Assembly (NCBI GenBank): GCA_963930775.1
Contig: OZ005694.1
Coordinates: 1,860,001-1,924,000, forward strand
Direction: 5' to 3'
Length of the DNA: 64,000 bases
Source: Cliona cf. orientalis
Lineage: Eukaryota; Porifera; Demospongiae; Clionaida; Clionaidae
Shown here one piece after another: positions 1 through 9,409 of the stretch. A model generated the notes under the pieces. It had not been told where the DNA came from and ran no database searches. It saw only the letters and a program-made list of their open reading frames with translations. Position numbers and translations under genes: made by a program. The stretch's first letter is position 1. Each line of letters starts with the position of its first letter.

Positions 1-1614
1 ATTCTACAACACAAATTACATGGTAATTACCTAGAGTACAAATGGCATGAAGCTCATCTAGTTTAAACAAAATACTGCACGCATTAAGATACAACAAATT
101 AAGACATGTATTTGGGTGACTTACATTATGATTTACACCATTTAAATGTTTTCCATCTCTAGGATGTTGGGGCAAGTGGTCTAGCTATATCCCTGGGGTT
201 GAGTCCTGCACCTGATCCAAACAAGATTGGGAAAGGGAATTTGGGTTTGGTTTGGGTTTGTGATCTGGGAAACATGAGTCACGGATGTTTACTCGTAAGT
301 GCCCTGCTGTCTGCTAGCCACTGACTCTGAGAAATTAAGGAAGATGGTCAAAATAACTATGATGTAAGTAAGGATCCTAAATGCTTTTGACTAGTGATCA
401 TTAGTGGGGATCATCCTTGGCAAATACAGCATAGTAGTTCTGGGAAGCATGAGGATGTTTACAGCAGATTTAAGACAACACCTACCTGATAGCGTGTTAC
501 ATGGTTCATGGGCCATAATACAGGTACCTCACCCAGTGGTAAGACTCAGACACCACACTAGCTTAATTTGGGATACAAGTGCTGTATGACCATTTTAGCC
601 CTGTGGCCAATATTGTTGAATTCCAAGCAGCTACTAGCCACTGAGTTGGGGGAGGGGGGATTAAGGAAGCCAGATTGTCACAATTAACCATGACTAATTG
701 TTCACTAATATAGGTTGCTGATTTTGGTATTAGTGATTTAGTGGGGGAGCCCTTGTCAACTAGAAATTGGTACAGTATCATAGTAGTATCCTGTGTACTA
801 AAGTGCCCAATTGCAAGGACATGCACTCAAACAACTTGCAATTTTGGTCCATATGGATATTTTATCAATATAGATCTGCTATACATTGGCACCCTGGCAC
901 TCACCCTATAACACTATGGAAACTCTATGATGTACACTGAGTAGAACCCCACTAACGGACACCTGCGATATCAGAGCTAACGGGCAATTCTGAATATCCA
1001 GATTGTATTTCCATAGATTTCAATATGTTTTTTTTCCATGAATTAGAGTTATTTAATTATTTAAATATGCTTTTTTTCTACTTAGTGTGTGATAATTATT
1101 TGTCTATAATACTTTTTGCTTAGCAAAGGATGCACAATAGCTGACACAAAAAATAGCTAATCGTGTGTATATCCCATAAACGAAATATTAAAATTATATT
1201 GATACAAAAGTTATAATTATTACATCCCTAGTATAAATTTACTTTTCTGAAACAGTAAAGGTATCGAATCATAAGGGTATCGAATCGTGAAATTTGGCAC
1301 AGATACAGGTAAATATAAAAAATGATTCTAGAAATATTTTAAAGTTTGTCATAGGTTTTCATTTTCAAGTTATGCCACTTTAAAGCATTTGACGATTACG
1401 TAACATTACATAACTTGAGGATGTTACTTACATACATAGTGATCCTTTACCATATACATGCAATGAAGCTAAAATATACTAGGGATGTGGTAATTGTTTC
1501 ATAGTAGTGTAAAATAAGATACAGTACACAAATGAAGAATGTGTATAAGTAATGATAAAGTGAGTAATAGTTAGTGAGGTAGCCTTTTAAAAGCCTGTAA
1601 GCTGCTCGCAGTAA
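1..1614. other. Intergenic DNA with a dispersed repeat
   Basis: No convincing gene is visible. About 713-960 holds a copy of a dispersed repeat (landmarks GATTTAGTGGGGGAGCCCTTG, AGTAGTATCCTGTGT, CAACTTGCAATTTTGGTCC, CACTCACCCTATAACACTATGG). The same family recurs at about 13850-13905, 14380-14515, 14535-15370, 26160-26250 and 28175-28275. The segment near 1030-1095 resembles 19640-19710. The rest is AT-rich with no recognisable feature. Confidence 0.6.
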
Positions 1615-1814
1615 NNNNNNNNNNNNNNNNNNNNNNNNNNNNNNNNNNNNNNNNNNNNNNNNNNNNNNNNNNNNNNNNNNNNNNNNNNNNNNNNNNNNNN
1701 NNNNNNNNNNNNNNNNNNNNNNNNNNNNNNNNNNNNNNNNNNNNNNNNNNNNNNNNNNNNNNNNNNNNNNNNNNNNNNNNNNNNNNNNNNNNNNNNNNNN
1801 NNNNNNNNNNNNNN
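1615..1814. other. Assembly gap (200 N)
   Basis: A run of exactly 200 N, a round number that suggests a scaffold gap of nominal rather than measured size. The left arm of the large inverted duplication starts at the first base after it. Confidence 0.98.
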
Positions 1815-1973
1815 ATAGTTATCTACTTCCTGTGATCGACCATAATAATTATACCAAAATTGGCAATGAACTTTGAGGTGGCTAAAAGATATACATATGT
1901 CCGGACAGATTACGGGAAGCACATGTGTGCTATCTGTACTTAAGTCTTATTCTAATTAATTCACGGTTTTTAG

Positions 1974-2452
1974 CCAAAAGCACTGCTGTAAAAGATTTGG
2001 ATATTGCTGTTGAGCTGCAGCTTGCTACTGAAGAGCTATCTGAAGATACTGTAGTATTCAGGTAATATCATTATTGCTTCCAACTTACGACACTAATAAT
2101 TATATTATGACAATAATACAACAGGGTTCGATCAGCCACCATCAATGGAACTACGTATCAGAAGGGGATGGTGCTTATCTATGCCATGGAAGATGACCAG
2201 CCACTATTTGGAAAGATAGTAGACTTAATCATTACTCCAAATCAGGAGTGCCTATTTATTCTTTCAGCTCTAATCACATACCGCAACTACCACTTTCATT
2301 CATTTATGGTTAGTGCAATTGTTCAAAGCTCTGTGCTTGTACATAGGTATCATGGGCTTATTGACCACCATCCACTATGTCTAGCTAGACATTTTGGACC
2401 AAATGGAAGATTATCCATATGTCTTAAGTATCATGTGTTAAGTAGGGAGTGA
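1974..2452 (+). pseudogene. Truncated 3' end of CACTA-like transposase gene (two exons)
   Basis: Exons 1974-2061 and 2125-2452 are separated by a GT-AG intron. They match the last two exons of the gene at 44693-48365 one for one (88 and 328 bp) and encode its C-terminal domain, ending YHVLSRE. No upstream exon is present in 1-1614, so this copy is cut off in or at the assembly gap. The acceptor before 1974 is an intact TTTTTAG, whereas the matching site in the full-length gene reads TTTTTAA. It is either a real truncated duplicate or a scaffolding artefact; it cannot make the full protein. Confidence 0.75.
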
Positions 2453-2957
2453 TGTTCTTCATTGTGTGAATGTATTGATCATTATACGACAATATCTGAA
2501 CATGAGAACACTTGATTATTTAGAAAAAATAATGTATAAAATCAGTGCTGAGCTAGCTACAATAGAGTCATGTAGTACCACTATAAGTGTTTCACAATAA
2601 TTGCTAAAAGCAGCAATACTTCTCTCCCTGGTCTATAGAATGGTTCCCTGCATTGAAGAAATGAACAAACATGAATAACACAACTGTGCATGTATTCAGA
2701 TCAGCTAGTCTTGTACCCCCCCCCCCCCCCCCCCCCCCATATATACACACGCAAGAAAGCCTGATTAAAATGGTCATCCTTTCTCGTCTTTGACATAATT
2801 ATTATGACATTGTATTATTGTGACTCCGCAATCATTAAATTTCAGAAGCATACATTTCCTACTCCCATGGAATGTAATTACATATGATCTGTAGTTTAAT
2901 ACGCATATGCCTGGCACTGTATGGAAGTGGCAATTAGTTGCCAAGTATTATTGCAGC

Positions 2958-3112
2958 ATAGGCGTAGGAACCATTGGGGCTCCGGGGGCTGGTGCCCCCC
3001 TATGTTTTCTGAAAGTTACATAGCTAGGCTCAATTTTGTACACACTGATCATACTCCCCTTGCCTATAGATCTATAGAGCCCCCTTTACCAAACCATCTT
3101 CCTACGCCTCTG
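2958..3112. mobile_element. hAT-like MITE (inverted ends AGGCGTAGGAA)
   Basis: Inverted ends AGGCGTAGGAA at 2960-2970 and TTCCTACGCCT at 3099-3109 bound a G/C-rich tipped element of about 155 bp. A mirror copy lies in the right arm at about 44038-44192, so the insertion predates the arm duplication. No clean 8-bp target duplication was found; the hAT assignment rests only on similarity to other elements with GTAGGAAC ends in this window. Confidence 0.5.
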
Positions 3113-3789
3113 TCAATGCATTCCAGCTGTCCACATTATACCAGATGAGGACACAAAACTTTCTATTAAAAGCACACTCTACTGCACTTGGTGGCAGCAC
3201 ACAGACTTGCACATATCGTTGTCTTTTGTGTGTGTGGAGAGGAGGGGGGCTTACGTTTATTCCACCTATGATCGATTAGTCCACCCGTCGATATGCGATC
3301 ATGATCATCTAGTACAGTGTACATGTCAGTCTCGCAAGCCGCACCCTTCAGCCAGTTACAGTGATGTAAAAAAATGGGTGTGGTCCATTTAACTAATGGA
3401 CACGCCTACTAACATTGTTAACACAGCTCACGGATCGGACCGGACCAGCCCTCGGAGTGCGCTACTAGCCGTCATACCAGCAGACATACAGACCGTGGTT
3501 CCTCTGTCGTTAGTACCCAACTATTGACTCATTTTAATAAGTGGCCCAGAGACGATATGGCACTACTCGGGGCCATAGCTAAAACTTGCACAGGAGCCGC
3601 TTAGAGTCGTAAATATCATCAGAGTCATGAGTAGCTGAGTCGAGTCCACTCCTGAGTCAGAGGGTGCACTGTGACAACCTTAGAAACGGCCAGAAAGTAG
3701 CTAAGACTGATCTTGAAGCAGAAAAGGCCACGTACTTCTGTTTTTGGTAAGAGGCGCAAGCCTGCAAATAGTGATACATAGACAATCGT

Positions 3790-3944
3790 GCCGAGTACGT
3801 GCCAGTTACTACAATTGCTTGTAGTGAAAGGCGTGATGCATAGTGATTATCACTAAATACTGATTTCACTACCTAGTAGTGAACTGAATTATAGTGACAA
3901 TCACTTCATCCTGTAGTGAATATCACTAGCCAGTTTTTACAGTG
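3790..3944. repeat. CACTA-like element end in the left arm
   Basis: The terminus GTTTTTACAGTG (3933-3944) is preceded by a run of short palindromes of the form TAGTGA-n-TCACTA. It is the mirror of the terminus at 43206. Beyond 3944 the two arms remain identical for another 2.8 kb, so the duplication copied the element end together with its flank rather than being a new transposition. Confidence 0.7.
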
Positions 3945-4265
3945 TGCCACCTGGGTGGTGATGGTGGTTTCACACCTAGATGTGTTACCACATAGTGCTG
4001 TAACTTGCCTGGGCATGTTTCAGATCTCTGCACAATTAATACACCACAAAAACACTCTAGCTCTGGCCCTCTGACTCAGTAGATTTCATCTGCACACACC
4101 CATGCTTGCTCTCAGATTAACTCTTGCTTGAAATTTGATTCCCACCATGATCTTGCTCATCCATACAAGAGACAATTTATAGCCCTATGGTCCTCTATAC
4201 ATGTGTGCCCAACTGTCACTGATGACTTACATTCCACTAGTTTGAATATGAGAATAGCATGCTAA

Positions 4266-4312
4266 GTTAGCCAAGAGCGCATATTAAGAACTATGCGCTC
4301 TTGGTTAGGTAT
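4266..4312. repeat. Short hairpin CCAAGAGCGCAT
   Basis: CCAAGAGCGCAT and ATGCGCTCTTGG face each other across about 10 bases. The mirror copy is at about 42838-42884. No associated gene was seen. Confidence 0.55.
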
Positions 4313-5460
4313 AATGTTGTAGAGAGCTACTTTCAGGGGCATGCATGAACCTATAGCTAGTACATGCATATAGGACCTGTGAATGCATCAAGTAAAAAGG
4401 AAACTTTAGGCATGGTATGTATGATTATAATATTATTTGACCAGCTATGAGAAAAGGGACTGTTTGCATGGGATTGTTTTGTTTCTGCATGTATATAGCA
4501 TGTATACAATGTACTATTACAGCTGCAGTCTGCCTCTGTGTTTATGCATGGCTAAAGCTACACTGGTCTGTTACAAGTTCACTCACAACTACATTATAGT
4601 ACTATTAAACTGAAGTAGTAGTTTGTAGTGTGTAGCTTTAAACATTATTATGTACCATGCAATGTATTCTATGTGTAGTGGGTTTACTCTGTGTTTGTGG
4701 TAATAGCTACTCTGGTACAAGCATGCATACTCACTAGAAAGCATGCAAGTTGGATATTGAGACAATAAACAGAAATGGTCCTTTAACAGTAGCTGTTGAT
4801 TTTCTAATAATTGAAACTGTGCTTTAAGTTTCCTTTTTATTTGATACATTCACAGGTGTATACTATAACATGTAACAGGTATAAATGCATGTAGCTACCA
4901 TGCGTATACATTTTTATGCTTAGTGTGGTACTAGGTTGTTTCTACAAACATTATTGCAAACCATTTGTAGCAGCATGGTGGGCCAGTCTGACCTTCAGGA
5001 CATACTACTGGGATGATGTATACACATGCATGAGCTATTATAAGTAACTGGAAAAGGTAGGGGTGTATATACTACTTTCTTAATGAGAGCTCAGCTAGGG
5101 ATCTAAGCAGGTTGTGTCCCTTGTCCAATAATACACAGTGCTGTCATACAAATTAAGGTAAAATAGTGGTACGGGGAAAACTTCCTCAATAGTACCAAAA
5201 ATGTTTAGCAATGACAATGATCTATGAGTATCAATGTACCACACCAAGTCTGATCTGTTGTTGATATTAAAATAATTTTCCTATAGGTTTGTGCTGTGGT
5301 TGGCACCTTTTTCCAACCACAAGCATGCACAGAAAATTACTAGGACCACTGGCATCGTTAAAAATAGTTTCCATAGCAAATTAGCAAAGGTCTATTGTGC
5401 AATGTTGGGCATCAGTTGTTCATATGAAATGATTATCCAATTAAAGCTATGCAAGGGTTA

Positions 5461-5563
5461 GCCTCGTGCACCAGGCCTACCCTCCATACTACACATTGTC
5501 ACGCTATACGAAAAATAGTAGTGTGCATAGTATTATTGAGAGTATAGGCCTGGTACACGAGGC
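5461..5563. mobile_element. Foldback MITE (GCCTCGTGCACCAGGCC)
   Basis: About 17-bp inverted ends (GCCTCGTGCACCAGGCC and GGCCTGGTACACGAGGC) surround about 70 bp. The mirror is at 41587-41689. It resembles the elements at 6318-6390 and about 55740-55825, forming one small foldback family. Confidence 0.6.
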
Positions 5564-6317
5564 TTGCAAATTTAAGGACCATGGTTTTCAATAAGAGCCG
5601 GGACGAGTGATTCCATGCTACAATGTCTTGGAGGCATAATAGTTAATGTTATGCAAGCTGGAGTGTAATAAACAATTAGCTACCTACCAATAGAAGTTCC
5701 TCTAAATCAGTGAAGTGTAACCAACCCAGGGTTAAAGATACTAGTACTGGGAACTCAGATCTTATTAATAGTGTCTGATGGATAGCTAAAATAACCTCTT
5801 TGTAACAGGACAATGTTTATTTTTAGGGGAGTGAGTAGCTTGGAACAGCGCAGTATGTATGTAGATAACACTATTGAGGAGAGAGAAAGGGAGCTGTATT
5901 TGATACTGAATTTGTCTTCTGGGGATGGTAGCTATGTCATATTAATAATTGTGTCATAAGTACACCAAATTACACTCATAGGGGGTGTATGATTACTAGG
6001 TATTGGTGAATTGTGCTCAAAATCTGTCCTATTATGCTATGCTGGCAATGCTAGTAAAACCCTTCATGCTCACCACAATGCCTTATAATTAGCAAAGGTA
6101 CCGCTGCACTGAACAACAAAGGTTGCTGACATGCAGTCAAATATAGAAGGCAATTAGCATATTATGTATTATTATGCTCCAGTACCTTGGGCTCCAATAA
6201 GGATTCATGCAGCACACAAGATGAGAAAGAAATGGTTGAAGGGAAACCTAAATAAATTATAGAATCTATTATGCTAGCATATGCCCATGTGCTAATGGAA
6301 TCTATTATGCCCAAAAT

Positions 6318-6390
6318 TAGCCTCGTCCCCAGGCCTCCACCCATTCTGCGTGCAACACTGAAGCTGGGTGGAGGCTTGGGGACGAGGCTA
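6318..6390. mobile_element. Foldback MITE (TAGCCTCGTCCCCAGGC)
   Basis: Inverted ends of about 25 bp beginning TAGCCTCGTCCCCAGGC form a near-perfect 73-bp hairpin. The mirror is at 40770-40842. A diverged relative with GGGGACGAGGCTA lies near 55805-55822. Confidence 0.65.
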
Positions 6391-6905
6391 TAGCTCCAAA
6401 TTATACCAGCATAATTTGCCAATGCCTAATGGTTACAAAATGAAATAGCTAGCCCAATATACAGGCCAGCTCAGATGCCTTTAATACCCGTATTACTTTG
6501 ATGTGGTCACAAACCACACCCTCCCATTACTTTTCCTTAGGTGAACTCTGAGCCCATCAATGCAAAGTTAGCTAATATCCTTACGATGAGGATACCACTT
6601 GCAAGGGACGGAAGACCATTAATGACTTCTTGATGGTCTCAATATTCTAGTTAATTAATTCTTGATGGTTCATCGGCCTATAATTAGATCTAGGGGTCAT
6701 ATGCCAATTTCACTCTTCCGTGGGGGTGTATCATTCATTAATGGAAAAGCCCATTATAGCATAGCCATCAGAGAAGCGATTTTGAGAAGTCAGATGCCTA
6801 CTAGAGAGTGTCAAGGCTGATGCTCAAGCACAGCCAGCCAAAGAGATCGAGCGGTAAGCACGACTATAATTAAATTACCACACCCACTTAATTAAGAAAA
6901 ACGGA

Positions 6906-7131
6906 GTGGCTATTGATCCGGCAGTCGACGGCAAGCGAAGCCGGGTAGGACTAGGGTTTGGGGTAGGGTTAGGGGTTCTGCTAGGGTAAAATTATGGGTT
7001 TAGGCTAACCGTTGGGGTCTAGAACTTGCCTCGCTGCTCACAAAACGAGATACAAGCGAATCGTGATTGCGCATGCGTCGCGTGACGATCTCCATAGGCA
7101 ATGTATTACGGACTGCCGGATCAATAGCCAC
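6906..7131. mobile_element. MITE with perfect 21-bp inverted ends
   Basis: The 21 bases at 6906-6926 (starting GTGGCTATTGATCCGGCAG) are the exact reverse complement of 7111-7131. The 226-bp body holds degenerate GGGTTTGGGGTAGGGTTAGGG sequence and a GCGCATGCG motif. No gene; superfamily not assigned. Confidence 0.7.
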
Positions 7132-7250
7132 GGCGTAAAAAAAAAGGGCCCAGCAGCCAAAAACTGATGCGGGCGGGCCTGGGAAACTAAATATTTTTTT
7201 TCATCGCCTTATTATGCATAACAGAATCTGGTGCACAAATTTATCTTTAA

Positions 7251-8253
7251 GGTACCATTAAATTGCGTGGGCGTGAGGTGGGGATATGACACCTAAACCA
7301 CATCAAAGTCATTAGTGAGGTGCATGTTGTGTAACCACGCCCTTTTAATTGCACAGGTCTCAGGGGTGTGGCTGCTAGAGCCGGAAGTGTTCATTTAATA
7401 TCCTCCATGGACCGGAAGCCGAGCCGGAAGGGAGGGGCCAGGCCACGCCCAAAACAGCCCCACCCTGTTCCCCAAGGACCACCATTCTCAATCAAGTGCC
7501 TACTAACCACCGGATGTCCACCGGAAGCCCACAATCAATCCCAATTGAAACACACAGCTTCCTCAAGGCCAAAACACACACAAACACTTGGAGGCCGTTC
7601 TGCCACACCGCCCACGCAAGAGCTCACCTCATTTCCTGTGTGGGCGGAGTAACAACACGTCATCGCAACCACATCCGCTTCAAACCATCGTCAGCCTCCG
7701 TCCAGCCGTACAGGCCCCTCGATCGCACCGCCGTACAGTGCCTCATTAACAGACATGGCCTCACCTTTGACCTCCTGCCACGCCTCCAAAGCCTCCTCGC
7801 GGGGTTCAAAGGTCACCACCGCTTCCGGGACACGCCCACCTATCGCCGAGGCCAAGTCCCAGGCGCCGATGTCCAAGCACTGGCCCGTGAAGCCACGCCC
7901 AATCGGAAGCAATAAAACCTGCATTAACGCACACGCACACACTCCACACAGTGCCAGGAACACGCCCACACGCTTAATTAGGCCTAATAAGCTTTTTTTT
8001 TTTTTTTTTTTTTTTTTAAGTCGTTGCGGTTAATAGTTAAGAAAGTCTTGCTTTGATGTGGGCAATTACCGGCCTTTTCTTCAGGGGCCACTTCCGGTCG
8101 CTAATTACACGCGCATAATCATCCCTGGCCGATTCTGGACACGCCCACCTTCGACCAAAAGCACTCGTATGGCCTCTTCGGCCACGCCCCTTCTCGATTC
8201 GCTAATTGAATTAGCCATTCCTGACGCTCACGCCCACGCAATTAAATGGTACC
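7251..8253. mobile_element. TTAA-flanked inverted-repeat element, copy 1
   Basis: GGTACCATTAAATTGCGTGG at the left and its reverse complement at the right form inverted ends of about 30 bp, each flanked by TTAA (7247-7250, 8254-8257). A second copy lies at 61016-62289 in inverted orientation, also flanked by TTAA on both sides. TTAA duplications are typical of piggyBac-type transposition, but no transposase was recognised. The body is rich in CACGCCC/GGGCGTG. An open frame (7691-7969, minus, 92 codons) is conserved in copy 2, but its product is not recognised. It sits in the 3' flank of gene A: the paralogous flank is uninterrupted at 21200-21260. Confidence 0.75.
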
Positions 8254-8284
8254 TTAAATCACACATGTCATAAGCTATTGTTTA

Positions 8285-8601
8285 TTAAGCGCATGCGCTT
8301 AATAGGCGTGGCGTTCTATGAACCTGACCTTGACCGGCTGGAAAGTATTGGGAGTCAGGTATCTTTGGAGAAATGATGGCCACGAATAACGTTATCATGC
8401 AAGAAGATCGACAAATCGCCAACACTCGTCATCTTGAGCGGCAACAGTAAACGCTTAAGTGCTCGATCAATCGAGCGCTATCGCTAGCGGGCCTCGCATC
8501 CATCACGTGCCCAAACATTTGTGGGCGCGGTTATGTGCCATATAAGCGCATATCAAGCGCATACTGACATTCCGTTTACCGCTATAAGCGCATGCGCTTA
8601 T
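8285..8601. repeat. Segment bounded by two perfect 18-bp palindromes
   Basis: TTAAGCGCATGCGCTTAA (8285-8302) and ATAAGCGCATGCGCTTAT (8584-8601) share the 16-base core TAAGCGCATGCGCTTA. The 280 bp between is GC-richer than the surroundings and absent from paralogous flanks at 21.2 and 35.9 kb, so this may be a small element with palindromic termini. The core also matches an NRF1-type binding motif. Confidence 0.5.
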
Positions 8602-8759
8602 TAACCAGAGTCTACGGTAGTACTGAAACAAAAATTATCAATGATAATGAATACGAAAGGGGTGAGGATTCACTAACAACAGTTAATTAATAGTCTACAA
8701 TTGCATGCATAAAATTATTTAGCATCTGCTATATTATTATAATTATGAACCCTTGACCA

Positions 8760-9316
8760 TCTCCCCAGTAGCTGCACAGTGTAATGGTGCATGTGGTAAA
8801 AGGTCGTCAACAGAATGCGTACACATTGATCGATGCTGGCCCCAGAAATCAAGGAGATGGCGTCTAAGATCGACTCTCAACCTTGATAGCGACAAGCTTC
8901 GATGCTTCAATCACAGAGACGAACTCGACAGCAGAGTATTCCTTCCGAACTTCAGGTTGGTCGCGCTGCTGCAGTCTCCCGCGGGCCAGCCCCTTGTGAC
9001 AGCCCCTTGTGACAATGATGCGTGCTATATATAGCGCAAGGCTATCCACCGCATTACGTAAGCCAAGAAAACACGTGAAGTTCAACCAACAGTGCTTCTC
9101 AGAGAAAGTAGCGCTCAGCTTGTAATCTATTCGCTGGATACACGCGTAAGATACTCTACATATTTACTGACTTTCAAGTCCCAGAAAGGCTCCAGTGAGG
9201 CCCTGGATTTTTTCATAATTACCTCATAGGTTGCATCATAATTTCATCATAATTTCATCATAGATTACACCACAATTACCTCATAACCACAGAAAAGTAA
9301 ATTGCTACTGGGGAGA
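8760..9316. mobile_element. 557-bp inverted-repeat element in gene A 3' flank
   Basis: TCTCCCCAGTAGC (8760-8772) and GCTACTGGGGAGA (9304-9316) are exact reverse complements. Paralogous flanks at 21350, 29960 and 36110 run straight from the ATCTGCT landmark into AATAGAGATC without this insert, which supports a discrete insertion. No coding sequence recognised; superfamily unknown. Confidence 0.65.
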
Positions 9317-9409
9317 TAAATAGAGACCAATGGCAAAATAAATGTGTAGTTGAAAAATTATCACTCAAATTAATTTTGTGGTTTGAATTTATTTTGGTAG
9401 CTGCTTTGA

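Larger units (their letters stand above)
1815..6753 (+). repeat. Left arm of a 4.9-kb inverted duplication
   Basis: The whole segment matches the reverse complement of 40407-45330 nearly base for base. The sum of paired coordinates is 47145 at the outer end, 47150 after a poly-C length difference (23 C at 2716 against 18 G at 44412), and 47160 after a 10-bp indel near 6225. The arm contains the last two exons of a transposase-like gene, one end of a CACTA-like element (to 3944), and about 2.8 kb of shared flank. The inner edge at AAAAGCCCA (6753) is sharp; the outer edge is hidden by the gap. Confidence 0.93.

Noticed and set aside
6945-7010. GGGTTTGGGGTAGGGTTAGGG as telomeric sequence
   Set aside because: Too short and irregular, and enclosed by the inverted tips of a 226-bp MITE.
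7368-7915. Proline/threonine-rich frames across the TTAA element
   Set aside because: They arise from CACGCCC-rich DNA and overlap each other in several frames; only the opposite-strand frame was kept as a weak candidate.
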